Assembly: GCA_048266425.1 (NCBI GenBank)
Contig: JBLWZN010000001.1
Location: forward strand, 148,044 to 212,043
DNA: 64,000 nt
Direction of reading: 5' to 3'
From: Cerina sp048266425
GTDB lineage: Bacteria > Bacteroidota > Bacteroidia > Flavobacteriales > Flavobacteriaceae
Shown here: positions 53,726 through 63,146 of the stretch, piece after piece
Position numbering within the stretch: position 1 is the stretch's first letter
Layout of the letters: every line of letters begins with the position of its first letter
Notes under the pieces: generated by a model
Told to the model about the DNA's origin: nothing
The model's input: only the letters and a program-made list of their open reading frames with translations
Database searches by the model: none
Translations under genes and position numbers: made by a program

Positions 53726-54781
53726 TTATTTTCTGGTCAACCTAACGGCCGTTTCCTTTCCCGAAAGTAAATTTGCAATTATCTTGGTTTGCGGAAATTG
53801 TTCCAGGATAATTTTAAGGGTTACCGTTAGCGGTATGGCCATGATCAATCCGGGTACGCCCCATATATAACCCCACAGCATCAGCATTACCAGGACGGTG
53901 ATAATATTGATCGAAAATGATTTGCCCATAAAAATAGGTTCTACTATAGATCCAAATAGGACTTGGACCCCAGTGATGGATAGGATGAAAAAGAAAAGTG
54001 TACTTGTAGGGTCTAGCTCAACCAGGGCGAATATGGCTAACAGAACAACTGAAATGACAGAGCCGATCATTTGGACAAAATTGATTACAAAGGCAAAAAG
54101 GCCCCAGAAAATGGGAAAACTCACCCCAAAAAAGTAACAGGCCAAACCAATTCCGATGCCGGTTAGCAAACTCACCAAAAATTTGACCTTTATAAAAGTG
54201 ATCAGGTCTTTTTCTATTTTCATAAAGGTCTTTATAGAGGAATGCTTTCCTTTTAACAAGGTATCATTGAGCACTTTTTGAATGTTTATCGATTCTGCCA
54301 GCCAAAGAATTACAAAAAAGGCAGTCATTAAGATCATGGTAACAATATTCCCAACGAAATCCAAGGTGGTGCCAAAATTTTTAATCAAAGAATCCTCTTG
54401 TAAAAAAGGACCCAATAAATTACCATCTTTTCTATAATCCATTTCCAAAAACTCCTCTATAGAGAATATCAAAGTCCTTCCCTTGATTTCCGCTTTTTCT
54501 ATAAATTCTGCCTTAGTACTTAAAATTTCCTTGCTCGACAAACGGACCAGCGCCCCACCAATTTTTAATATCCCTGCGATTACCAGTACCACTATGAGGA
54601 TACTGATCGGCTTTGATACCTTCTTTTTTTGCAACCAGCGCATCATGGGAAGAAACAACAAGGTGATAAACATGGAAAATACCAATGGAATAAAAATAAA
54701 CGACAATATTTTTAAAAGGTAGAAGACCAATGGAATTACAATGATCAACAAAAGCCTGTTGGTAGTTTTTAAATCGTTCAT
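53726..54781 (-). CDS. AI-2E family transporter
   Basis: A 351-residue inner-membrane protein with eight or so helices, starting at ATG 54781; four extra codons precede it in frame. The family signature is the conserved C-terminal IFMGKSFSINIITVLVMLML and GVPGLIMAIPLT. Only some members export autoinducer-2; others are Na+/H+ antiporters or uncharacterised. It is convergent with esterase B and divergent from the HAD gene, with no functional link visible. Confidence 0.88.
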   Translation of the reverse strand: MNDLKTTNRLLLIIVIPLVFYLLKILSFIFIPLVFSMFITLLFLPMMRWLQKKKVSKPISILIVVLVIAGILKIGGALVRLSSKEILSTKAEFIEKAEIKGRTLIFSIEEFLEMDYRKDGNLLGPFLQEDSLIKNFGTTLDFVGNIVTMILMTAFFVILWLAESINIQKVLNDTLLKGKHSSIKTFMKIEKDLITFIKVKFLVSLLTGIGIGLACYFFGVSFPIFWGLFAFVINFVQMIGSVISVVLLAIFALVELDPTSTLFFFILSITGVQVLFGSIVEPIFMGKSFSINIITVLVMLMLWGYIWGVPGLIMAIPLTVTLKIILEQFPQTKIIANLLSGKETAVRLTRK

Positions 54782-54936
54782 AGCTATTTGCAAATAATAT
54801 TGAGCACCTTAAAATGTTCAACGGGATTACAATACATTCAATATCTAAGGCGCTCCAAAGCTATTGTTTTTTTAAAACAAAAATTCATTTAGTATCCTAT
54901 TTTATATTCTATCCGGACGAAACAGAAATAACTAAA

Positions 54937-55626
54937 ATGTTTATTTTTACCCCTGTGGAACAGAAATTGGAAAATAGCGCAAAATATAAATGCGTCATAT
55001 TTGATTGCGATGGCGTATTGGTAGACAGTGAAGTTCTGGGGAGCCAGGTTTTTGTTGATCTGGTCAATGAATTCGGCGCAAATATCGATGTGGATTATGC
55101 CATGAAACATTTTAAAGGGAGTTTTCTGTATGCCAGTATGGAACATATAGAAAATAGGATCGGGAAACCCCTGCCCAAGGATTTTGAACACCGGTATAGG
55201 CAACAAACCCATATCGTTTTTAAGGAGCAATTGCTGCCAGTTAAAGGAATTAAGGACGTTTTGACAAATTTGGACCTCCCTATTTGCCCCGCCTCCAGCG
55301 GTCCCCAGGAGAAAATTAGGAGCAACCTGGCTAACACGGGATTATCCGAATTTTTCGGGGAAGCCATTTTTAGTTGTTATGATTTGGGCAAATGGAAGCC
55401 AGATCCGGCCATCTTTTTGATTGCAGCAAAAACCATGGGGTATGCGCCCCATGAATGTTTGGTGATAGAGGATTCCATTTTCGGGGCTATGGCCGCAAAC
55501 CGGGGAGGCTTTGATGTTTTTGGATATACGGCTCACGAAAAGAGCTTGGATTTTATAGAAAAATGTACCGCGGTATTTGATAATATGGATCAATTGGTGC
55601 CTATGATAATGCAAGCCAATGGATGA
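54937..55626 (+). CDS. HAD hydrolase, beta-phosphoglucomutase-like
   Basis: A 229-residue cytoplasmic HAD enzyme; the ATG at 54937 is chosen because the preceding 41 in-frame codons are low-quality sequence. Motif I FDCDGVLVDSE, motif II CPASSGPQEKIRSNL, motif III KWKPDP, and motif IV VIEDSIFGAMAA are complete. Members dephosphorylate small sugar phosphates or isomerise them. It overlaps the SprT-like gene by eight bases. Confidence 0.88.
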   Translation: MFIFTPVEQKLENSAKYKCVIFDCDGVLVDSEVLGSQVFVDLVNEFGANIDVDYAMKHFKGSFLYASMEHIENRIGKPLPKDFEHRYRQQTHIVFKEQLLPVKGIKDVLTNLDLPICPASSGPQEKIRSNLANTGLSEFFGEAIFSCYDLGKWKPDPAIFLIAAKTMGYAPHECLVIEDSIFGAMAANRGGFDVFGYTAHEKSLDFIEKCTAVFDNMDQLVPMIMQANG

Positions 55627-56218
55627 AATCCTGCTTAAGTACATTCCCGAAAGGGCGGTAGATCCTTGTGTTGCATTGATCAAGGATAATGGGGTGCATC
55701 TAAAAATAGTGAACCAACGGATTACCCGACACGGGGACTACCGTAGAATGCCCAATGGCAAACATCAAATTACAGTAAATGCCACCTTGAACAAATATCG
55801 ATTTTTGATTACCTTGGTACATGAAATCGCTCATTTGGCCGCGTTTGAAAAATATGGAAAACACATAAAACCACACGGTAAGGAATGGAAAAGGACCTTT
55901 CAGTATCTAATGTTGCCCTTTATCCATCCTGCGGTGTTCCCTACACAAATTTTACCGCTGTTGGCACGGCATTTCAAAAATCCCAAGGCGAGTAGTGATA
56001 CGGATGCCAATTTATCCCTAGCTTTGAAGCAGTTTGATCAGCAAACGGACCAAACCTTTGTATATGAATTGCCCCATGGGAGCGTTTTTAGGATTTATAA
56101 CGGAAAACTGTTCAAAAAAGGGAACAAAAGGACCAAGCGTTATGAATGTTTGGAGATTGCCACGGGAAGGATTTATCTCTTTCAGCCTAATGCGGAGGTG
56201 GAGTTGATTCGGGATTGA
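55619..56218 (+). CDS. SprT-like zinc protein
   Basis: A 199-residue SprT-domain protein. The zinc site is HEIAH (H68, E69, H72) with a third ligand in HIKPHGKEW. The C-terminal part is a basic zinc-ribbon-like or MPN-related region without clear cysteines. SprT proteins resemble metalloproteases that act on DNA-protein crosslinks in eukaryotes (Spartan); the bacterial role is unknown. Translational coupling to the HAD gene is likely. Confidence 0.85.
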   Translation: MDEILLKYIPERAVDPCVALIKDNGVHLKIVNQRITRHGDYRRMPNGKHQITVNATLNKYRFLITLVHEIAHLAAFEKYGKHIKPHGKEWKRTFQYLMLPFIHPAVFPTQILPLLARHFKNPKASSDTDANLSLALKQFDQQTDQTFVYELPHGSVFRIYNGKLFKKGNKRTKRYECLEIATGRIYLFQPNAEVELIRD

Positions 56219-56261
56219 GTATATAACTAAGGTCGACGATCTAAGTAGGAAAGCTGGGTTG

Positions 56262-56280
56262 CTGAGCGGAGCCGAAGCAC
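56262..56280. repeat. REP-like flavobacterial repeat, second copy
   Basis: CTGAGCGGAGCCGAAGCAC resembles the element at 7741-7758. It lies in the short gap between sprT-like and manC genes. Confidence 0.4.
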
Positions 56281-56316
56281 AGCCTAATTTAATAATAAAA
56301 TAGCAAGTGCGTACAA

Positions 56317-57402
56317 ATGAGCAAGAACAATAATTATTATGCGGTGTTGATGGCCGGGGGCGTTGGGTCAAGATTTTGGCCAGTTAGCACATCGTCCTAT
56401 CCCAAACAGTTTCACGATATGTTGGGTGCAGGGGCCACTTTGTTGCAAAAGACTTTTTCCAGGCTCAATCAATTTATACCTACCGAGAATATTTTGATCT
56501 TGACGAATTCAAATTATAGGGAGTTGGTATTGGAACAACTGCCGCAGGTAGGTAAGCAGCAAGTAGTGCTGGAGCCGGCCATGCGCAATACGGCCCCTTG
56601 TATATTATATGCCGCTCTTAAAATACAGAAAAGCAATCCGGATGCGGTAATGATCGTGGCACCAAGCGACCATTGGATCGAGGATGAAGCCGCGTTTGCG
56701 AACGATGTAATTCAGTGTTTTGATAAGTGCCAACAGGAAAGTGTACTTTGTACACTGGGTATTAAGCCTACTTTCCCCAATACGGGTTTTGGCTATATCG
56801 AATTTGAAAAGGGCAGTAATTCGGGCCTTAAAAAAGTGAATCAGTTCCGGGAAAAACCGGATTATGAAACGGCCAAGGACTTTTTGTCCCAAGGCAATTT
56901 TTTGTGGAACGCAGGGATTTTTGTTTGGAGTGCAAACACTATAATTAACGCGTTCAAGGAACAACAGCCTGAACAGTATAGATTGTTCCATACCGGGGTC
57001 CGGGTGTACAATACAACGGAAGAACAGGCCTTTATCGATGAAAATTACGGAAAGGCGGAAAACATTTCCATAGACTATGCCATCCTTGAAAACTCCAAGG
57101 ATATTTATGTGTTACCAGCTTCGTTTGACTGGAACGACCTTGGTACCTGGGGCTCCTTATATGAAAAGCTAAAAAAGGACGAAGACCAGAATGCCGTGGT
57201 AAATGGCAGAGCGGTTTGTACCGATGCTAAGGGCAATATGATTCGTACCCAGAAGGATAAAATTGTAATCCTGGACGGGCTAAATGATTATATAATCGTG
57301 GAAAAGGAAGAGGTCTTATTGATCTATCCCAAATCCAAGGAACAGGATATTAAAAAAGTATTGAACACCGTAAAGGAAAAATTTGGAGATCAATACGCAT
57401 AG
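56317..57402 (+). CDS. Mannose-1-phosphate guanylyltransferase
   Basis: A 361-residue nucleotidyltransferase making GDP-mannose for surface polysaccharides and glycoproteins. The signature MAGGVGSRFWPVSTSSYPKQF occupies 12-32, with K30 contacting the phosphate. Further family blocks are PAMRNTAPC, VAPSDHWI, NTGFGYIE and FREKPD..GNFLWNAGIFVW. The length lacks the isomerase domain of bifunctional ManC/AlgA, so it is the monofunctional type. It is alone in its transcription unit. Confidence 0.93.
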   Translation: MSKNNNYYAVLMAGGVGSRFWPVSTSSYPKQFHDMLGAGATLLQKTFSRLNQFIPTENILILTNSNYRELVLEQLPQVGKQQVVLEPAMRNTAPCILYAALKIQKSNPDAVMIVAPSDHWIEDEAAFANDVIQCFDKCQQESVLCTLGIKPTFPNTGFGYIEFEKGSNSGLKKVNQFREKPDYETAKDFLSQGNFLWNAGIFVWSANTIINAFKEQQPEQYRLFHTGVRVYNTTEEQAFIDENYGKAENISIDYAILENSKDIYVLPASFDWNDLGTWGSLYEKLKKDEDQNAVVNGRAVCTDAKGNMIRTQKDKIVILDGLNDYIIVEKEEVLLIYPKSKEQDIKKVLNTVKEKFGDQYA

Positions 57403-57422
57403 AATCCGGTTAAATTTTATTT

Positions 57423-57584
57423 TTGCCCCCGAAAATTTGGGGTGCTATACGCAACGGTTTTGTCGATCAGGACTTCAATAAACAGATTTTGGTTGGAACA
57501 AATGAGTATTTGGAAACCTGCCAGGTCCGTTTGGATCAGGGGTCAAGCATTGTCATAAGAACCAAAAAAAAAATTGAAGAATAA
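57423..57584 (+). CDS. Possible short gene or gene remnant without ATG start
   Basis: The interval between manC and the DUF389 gene contains a 53-codon frame opening with TTG at 57423 and stopping at 57584. It reads LPPKIWGAIRNGF, later QILVGTNEYLETCQVRLD and SSIVIRTKKKIEE. Codon use is like that of real genes nearby. There is no ATG, so it may be a small TTG-started protein or the 3' remnant of a larger gene. No family recognised. Confidence 0.35.
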   Translation: MPPKIWGAIRNGFVDQDFNKQILVGTNEYLETCQVRLDQGSSIVIRTKKKIEE

Positions 57585-57604
57585 ACTTTAAGCAGGTTCA
57601 TAAA

Positions 57605-59077
57605 ATGGGACAGAATTTAAATCAGGACAATAGTACTCCAACCAGTAATAAGGGGGACAGTCAGGACGATATAAAAAAAGATTTTAAGGGTTTATTGGGA
57701 AGTACGACAAGATTTCTTTCGGAACTCTTGGATATTAGGACCAATACAGATCAAGAAGCCACCAAAGAATCCATAATTGCGGATATTCCGTTTAAAGGAC
57801 ACACCTCTTGGATTCTTGTTTGTTCGATTTTTATTGCTTCGGTCGGGCTCAATGCCAATTCTACCGCCGTTGTAATCGGAGCGATGCTTATTTCACCACT
57901 TATGGGCCCAATCTTGGGGATGGGACTTTCCTTGGCCATCAACGATATTGACACCTTAAGGCGTTCCGTAAAGAACTTCGGGGTTATGGTGGTGCTCAGT
58001 GTAATTACGGCGTTTTTGTTCTTTTGGCTGTTTCCCTTGCGTTCTGAATCTTCGGAACTGCTGGCCAGGACAGCCCCCGATATCCGGGATGTCCTTATTG
58101 CCTTTTTTGGTGGCCTGGCCTTGGTCATTGCCCGGGCAAAAAAGGGCACGATTGCCAGTGTTATTTTTGGAGTGGCGATCGCCACCGCGTTGATGCCACC
58201 TTTGTGTACCGTGGGCTTTGGTTTGGCCATTGGTAATCTTGGTTACGCTAGCGGGGCCATGTACCTATTCATCATCAACACCATTTTTATTGGGCTGGCC
58301 ACCTTTTTGGTAATTAAATTTTTGAGGTTTCCCATGGTGCGCTATGTGAACTCCAAGAGACGAAGGTTTATTTCCAGGATAGCCTCAATAGTGGCAATCC
58401 TGGTGATGGTACCCGCAATGTTCACCTTTTATAACGTTTTTCAGGAATCCATTTTTACTAGGCAGGCAAACGATTTTATAAATAAAAATGTAGTTCCGTA
58501 CAAAATTGAGGGAGATACCAAATTTTTGAAAAATTTTACGCATTTGGATTTCGACAAAGGAAAAAATCCTTCCATAGAACTGGTCTTTATGGGGAATGAA
58601 AGCGTGCCCGACAACGTGATCGATACCTGGAAAACCCAGATGTCTTCTGGAGCCTATCCGCAATTGACAAATTCAAAGTTGAAAATTGTTCAAGGATCCA
58701 AGAGTGGGGCTCAGGACGAATTAAAATACCTGAGCGAGCTGTACGAATCCAAGAAAAACGAGTTGCAAAACAAGGACGAAAAAATTCAAATGCTGGAAAA
58801 TGAGGTCGTTAAGTTGAGCAAGAACGCCACTCGACAGATTCCATTCCAAGACATAAGTCGGGAAGCGAAGGCAAATTATGAAAACCTGGAAGCATTTGGG
58901 TATTCCAACACGATTATAACAGATTTTAATAAAATGGATACCTTGCCCGTTTTCGAGGTAAAATGGAAAAAGGATGTCAAAAGAAAGGATATAGACCTGG
59001 ACGCCAAGAGACTGGAAGCGTGGCTTAAACTGAGGTTGAAGAACAACAAGCTGCAGTTGAAGGAGCTGAAGGATTGA
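57605..59077 (+). CDS. DUF389 family membrane protein
   Basis: A 490-residue inner-membrane protein. The DUF389 region (about 75-260) has six hydrophobic helices and characteristic stretches NSTAVVIGAMLISPLMGPIL, LIAFFGGLALVIARAKKG and ALMPPLCTVGFGLA. The C-terminal third is soluble with a coiled coil (about 375-400, NELQNKDEKIQMLENEV). Physiological function is unknown. Confidence 0.88.
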   Translation: MGQNLNQDNSTPTSNKGDSQDDIKKDFKGLLGSTTRFLSELLDIRTNTDQEATKESIIADIPFKGHTSWILVCSIFIASVGLNANSTAVVIGAMLISPLMGPILGMGLSLAINDIDTLRRSVKNFGVMVVLSVITAFLFFWLFPLRSESSELLARTAPDIRDVLIAFFGGLALVIARAKKGTIASVIFGVAIATALMPPLCTVGFGLAIGNLGYASGAMYLFIINTIFIGLATFLVIKFLRFPMVRYVNSKRRRFISRIASIVAILVMVPAMFTFYNVFQESIFTRQANDFINKNVVPYKIEGDTKFLKNFTHLDFDKGKNPSIELVFMGNESVPDNVIDTWKTQMSSGAYPQLTNSKLKIVQGSKSGAQDELKYLSELYESKKNELQNKDEKIQMLENEVVKLSKNATRQIPFQDISREAKANYENLEAFGYSNTIITDFNKMDTLPVFEVKWKKDVKRKDIDLDAKRLEAWLKLRLKNNKLQLKELKD

Positions 59078-59400
59078 TTTTTGCGAAGGATTGGGCACCG
59101 TACGCTATACACCGTACCCTATACGCGCTATACCCTTTTATATTTCGGGGTTATACCACGAATGTTGTGGACCAATGTAAAACTTGACCCTTTCCTTTCA
59201 AAATGGACAAAGGGCATAAGCCCAACTGTCATTGTTCTTTTTTCATTTCGTCCTTTGTCCCATGTACAAAAGTTCGATTTTTATCACAAGAATAATGGTG
59301 GAATCTGTTTCGATATTAAATAAATGCGTTTTGCGAATGGCGTAAAGCGAATGGCTTTAGAAATAAAAAGGTATGTTGAACCACATCCGCTTAAACAGGA
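59078..59400. other. Intergenic region with short tandem-like repeats
   Basis: Begins with repeated ACCGTACGCTATAC / ACCGTACCCTATAC units (59096-59130) and ends with GCGAATGGCGTAAAGCGAATGGC. An 80-codon frame covers 59081-59323 but shows no protein-like pattern. Nothing else is visible. Confidence 0.4.
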
Positions 59401-60168
59401 TCAATTCCGCTCCTCAATATACATTTGACGCACTTTTTTAAAGAGATCGGAGGAATAAACAAAGTCGGTCACCGCCTCGTTATCGGTCTTAAAGATTTCC
59501 TTGTTGGTCCCTTCCCATTCCTTGTAGCCATTTTTAAGAAAGATTATCTTCTTTCCTATTTCCATCACCGAATTCATGTCGTGGGTATTGATTACTGTAG
59601 TGATATCGTACTCTTCGGTAATTTCATGGATAAGATTGTCTATTAGAATGGCCGTTTTAGGGTCGAGGCCCGAGTTGGGCTCATCGCAGAACAAATACTT
59701 GGGGTGCATTACTATGGCCCGGGCAATAGCGACCCTTTTTTGCATTCCCCCGGATATTTCGGCCGGAAATTTCTTGTGGGCGTCCACCAAATTGACCCTT
59801 TTAAGCACAAAATCTACCCGATCCTGCATTTCTGATTTGGGTTTTTTGGTGAACATATCCATTGGGAACATCACATTTTGTTCTACGGTCATAGAATCGA
59901 ACAGGGCACTTCCTTGGAATACCATGCCCATTTCCTGTCGAAGATCTCTTTGTTCGTCCCCGGAAAGTTTGGAGTATACCTTGCCGTTATAACTAATGGT
60001 TCCTTCTTCTGGCGTAATCAGCCCCAATAGGCATTTTATCAAGACCGTTTTACCGGATCCGCTTTGCCCAATGATCAGGTTGGTCTTGCCTTTGTCAAAG
60101 CAAGTGGTTATGCCCTTCAATACCTCGGTCCCCTCAAAGGATTTGTGGATGTCGTTTACCTCGATCAT
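59401..60168 (-). CDS. MlaF-type ABC transporter ATP-binding protein
   Basis: A 255-residue ATPase subunit of a lipid-asymmetry (Mla/MCE) transporter. Walker A GQSGSGKT (34-41), signature ISGGMQKR, Walker B YLFCDEPNSGLD. The MLA-type sequence around the signature (FPAEISGGMQKRVAIARA) separates it from metabolite importers. Its ATG overlaps the stop of the permease gene (TAATG). The MCE substrate-binding protein is not in the window. It would power phospholipid movement between membranes. Confidence 0.93.
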   Translation of the reverse strand: MIEVNDIHKSFEGTEVLKGITTCFDKGKTNLIIGQSGSGKTVLIKCLLGLITPEEGTISYNGKVYSKLSGDEQRDLRQEMGMVFQGSALFDSMTVEQNVMFPMDMFTKKPKSEMQDRVDFVLKRVNLVDAHKKFPAEISGGMQKRVAIARAIVMHPKYLFCDEPNSGLDPKTAILIDNLIHEITEEYDITTVINTHDMNSVMEIGKKIIFLKNGYKEWEGTNKEIFKTDNEAVTDFVYSSDLFKKVRQMYIEERN

Positions 60169-60905
60169 TAGCCCAGCAGCATTTGCGTTAGTGAATAGTT
60201 AAGTATTATGATGACCACACTGGTCCATACAAAGGCGGTAGTACTGGCCTTGCCAACTTCCAATGCCCCTCCCTTCATATAAAAACCATGATAGGCGGGA
60301 ATCGTGGCAATAACCATCGCGAATACAAAAGTCTTGATAAAAGCGTACGCAACTTGATACGGAATAAAATCCATAACCAGTCCATTGATAAAATCTGTGC
60401 TGGAAACATATCCGCCGAAAACCCCGGCAAACCAGCCTCCAAAAATCCCTACATACATGGCTATCGCGATGGCGAATGGATAGAGCATCATGGCGATAAT
60501 CTTTGGGAACACCAAGTAGTTCAGGGAGTTTACACCCATGACCTCCAGGGCATCTATTTGTTCCGTAACGCGCATGGTACCTATACTAGAGGTAATGTAG
60601 GAGCCCACTTTTCCGGCCATGATTATGGATACAAAGGTAGGGGCAAACTCCAGAATCACGGATTGTCTTGTGGTGAACCCGATCAAGCTTTTGGGAATTA
60701 TGGGGCTGGTGAGGTTTAAGGCGGTCTGTATGGCGACGACCCCTCCTATAAAAAAGGAAATAAAAATAATGATGCCTAGGGAACCATATATCAATTCGTC
60801 TATTTCCTTTAATATTAGGTCTTTCATTATCGACCATTTTGTAGGTTTCTTAAAAACCTCCCTTATCATTATGGAATAGCTGCCAATAGATGCCAAATAA
60901 TTCAT
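60168..60905 (-). CDS. MlaE-type ABC transporter permease
   Basis: A 245-residue membrane permease of the MlaE family, beginning at ATG 60905; the in-frame extension to 61037 is rejected because MNYLASIGSYSIMI is the conserved N-terminus. Family blocks are FAPTFVSIIMAGKVGSYI, ITSSIGTMRVTEQIDALEVMGV and YLVFPKIIAMMLYPFAI. It is translationally coupled to the MlaF-type gene. Neighbouring transport partners are not present. Confidence 0.93.
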   Translation of the reverse strand: MNYLASIGSYSIMIREVFKKPTKWSIMKDLILKEIDELIYGSLGIIIFISFFIGGVVAIQTALNLTSPIIPKSLIGFTTRQSVILEFAPTFVSIIMAGKVGSYITSSIGTMRVTEQIDALEVMGVNSLNYLVFPKIIAMMLYPFAIAIAMYVGIFGGWFAGVFGGYVSSTDFINGLVMDFIPYQVAYAFIKTFVFAMVIATIPAYHGFYMKGGALEVGKASTTAFVWTSVVIIILNYSLTQMLLG

Positions 60906-61126
60906 GCGATAAAAATAGACTTCTTTGTGTAAAAATAAGAATATTAGTTTTCTTGTGTTTGTTTTTATTGCTTTAATTGACCCATATCCCCCCAAGGTCT
61001 GCAGATGGTCGGAACCGAATGTTATTTTTAAGGCCATTAAGTTTCATTTTAGCAAGATTTGCCTTTAATGATGTTATATTTATTTATTTTTGGTTTTGAA
61101 ACAATTCATATATAAAAATCAAAATA

Positions 61127-62809
61127 GTGATCAAAAAATCTGTACTTCTCCTGCACCTATCCTTACTTTTTATTTTTTCGACCGGCGATGTTAATGCGCA
61201 ACGTAAAGGAAAACATCAAACTCCACCAGATCAAGAAAGTCATATTGGCACCAGCCCTAAGTTGGTCGTCGGTATTGTAGTGGATCAGATGCGTTACGAT
61301 TATATCACCCGATTTTGGGATCAGTTCGGGGAAGGAGGGTTTAAGCGTTTGGCCAATGAAGGCTTCAATTGCAGGAACAACCATTTCAATTATGTTCCTA
61401 CATATACTGCACCTGGCCATGCCTCCGTGTATACGGGCACCACACCTGGTGTACATGGCATTATTGGCAATGATTGGTATGACAAGGAATCTGGTAAGGA
61501 AGTGTACTGTGTAGAGGATAGCAGTTACAAATCCTTAGGTACCACTTCTACCGCAGGACAAATGTCGCCCCACAGATTGGAGACCACCACCATAACGGAC
61601 CAACTGCGTTTGCATACCAATATGAGGGGGAAGGTTATCGCAATTTCTTTAAAGGACAGGGGTGCAGTCCTTCCAGGTGGGCACATTGCCAACGCCGCGT
61701 ATTGGTTCCAAGGTGGGGATGAAGGTAATTGGATCAGTAGTTCCTTCTATATGTCTGATCTTCCCAAGTGGGTAAATGATTTTAACGCGGCCAAAAGTGT
61801 TGCCCAATACAAAAAGCCTTGGACCACTTTGAAAAATATTAATGATTATGTGGAAAGCATTGCGGACAACAACAAGTACGAAGGCCTGTTCCAGGGAGAG
61901 AATGCCCCGGTATTCCCGCATGACCTACCCAGTTTGTGGAAGGACAACGACGGCTATAGTATGCTAAAATCTACTCCGTTCGGAAATAGCTTAACAGCAG
62001 ATTTTGCAATGGTAGCCCTAGATGCCGAAAATTTGGGTAAGGATGATATTACCGATTTTTTAGCCGTCAGTTTCTCGAGCACGGATTATGTAGGACATAT
62101 GTACGGGGTGGCTTCCAAGGAAGTGGAAGACACTTATTTGCGATTGGACAAAGACTTGGAGCGGTTGCTTGAGGCGTTGGATAAAAAAGTAGGGGCAGGG
62201 GAATACACCCTTTTTCTGACAGCGGACCATGCCGCCGTAAACGTGCCCCAATATTTGAAGGATTTGAACGTAGTTGCCGGATATGTGGATGATGAAAAAC
62301 TTGGCGCCGAACTGAAAGAATTTGCAAAATTCACCTTTGGCACGGACGATCTTATTAAAAACATCTCCAATTCCCAAGTGTTTTTGGATCATAAAGTGAT
62401 GCACAACCTCGAATTGGACGTGCGGGAGGTAGAAGAAACCTTGGCTAAGGAATTATTGGGTTATTCGGGAGTTTATCAGGTGTACACCGGTTATCAGATG
62501 TGGCAAAATGGATATACCAAGGGAATCGCAAATCTGGTGCAGAACGGTTTCAATCAAAAGCGTTCCGGTGATATTATGTTTGTTCTGAACCCGGCAACCT
62601 TAACGGGATCGAGGACAGGCACGAGCCATGGGTCGTCCTTCAGCTATGATACCCATGTACCCCTTCTTTTCTATGGAAGGGGAATCCAAAAGGGAAGCAC
62701 GGTAAGGAAGACCGTAATCCCCGATATTGCACCCACAATTGCCGCTCTTTTGGGTATTGAATTTCCTAGCGGTACCTCGGGAGTACCTATTTCGGAGGTG
62801 TTGGAATAA
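61127..62809 (+). CDS. PafA-type alkaline phosphatase
   Basis: A 560-residue secreted metallophosphatase using GTG at 61127; the signal peptide (VIKKSVLLLHLSLLFIF..VNAQ) starts there and no better ATG exists upstream. The catalytic threonine is in YVPTYTAPGHAS (about T94), with metal ligands D53 (VDQMRYD) and TADHAAVNVP. PafA enzymes are phosphate-irrepressible phosphomonoesterases abundant in Bacteroidota, letting cells use organic phosphate. The gene has its own leader and precedes the DUF1080 gene. Confidence 0.9.
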   Translation: MIKKSVLLLHLSLLFIFSTGDVNAQRKGKHQTPPDQESHIGTSPKLVVGIVVDQMRYDYITRFWDQFGEGGFKRLANEGFNCRNNHFNYVPTYTAPGHASVYTGTTPGVHGIIGNDWYDKESGKEVYCVEDSSYKSLGTTSTAGQMSPHRLETTTITDQLRLHTNMRGKVIAISLKDRGAVLPGGHIANAAYWFQGGDEGNWISSSFYMSDLPKWVNDFNAAKSVAQYKKPWTTLKNINDYVESIADNNKYEGLFQGENAPVFPHDLPSLWKDNDGYSMLKSTPFGNSLTADFAMVALDAENLGKDDITDFLAVSFSSTDYVGHMYGVASKEVEDTYLRLDKDLERLLEALDKKVGAGEYTLFLTADHAAVNVPQYLKDLNVVAGYVDDEKLGAELKEFAKFTFGTDDLIKNISNSQVFLDHKVMHNLELDVREVEETLAKELLGYSGVYQVYTGYQMWQNGYTKGIANLVQNGFNQKRSGDIMFVLNPATLTGSRTGTSHGSSFSYDTHVPLLFYGRGIQKGSTVRKTVIPDIAPTIAALLGIEFPSGTSGVPISEVLE

Positions 62810-63146
62810 CAATTGGTGGTTGGAATATTCCGTATATCACACGAATCTTTTTTTGCTGAAAACCGTGAACTTTATCGCTGTTCCATGGCAATAAGGAATT
62901 TTTTTTGATGAAAAAAAGCATAAATTTCCACGTTTAATAGAAATGTTTTAAATTATTTCAATATTTTCGTTAACGTTAACGAAAATGCTTTTTACTGGTT
63001 ATATTTTTTGTTCCGAATTACTTTTAGTTAGATTTTGACCCTTATAAGGGGTCAATGGTTAAATTATCGATTCTTGGCCGATTCAATATTCCCATCGATT
63101 GCATTTTAAACAAGTATTGTTAAATCTCAAATATAAATTTTTAAAC
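62810..63146. other. Intergenic region between phosphatase and DUF1080 genes
   Basis: 337 AT-rich bases containing the palindromic operator at 62964-62985. No other gene or terminator was recognised with confidence. Confidence 0.4.
62964..62985. promoter_or_regulatory. Perfect 22-bp palindrome, LacI-type operator candidate
   Basis: The sequence is symmetrical about a central CG (core TCGTTAACGTTAACGA flanked by TTT and AAA). LacI-family operators have this form: an even palindrome with a central CpG and TTAACGTTAA core. It lies 162 bases before the DUF1080 start, so it may control that gene. No regulator gene is in the window. Confidence 0.6.

Noticed and set aside
59081..59323. 80-residue plus-strand ORF after the DUF389 gene
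   Set aside because: Composition follows short DNA repeats and no conserved protein pattern is visible.
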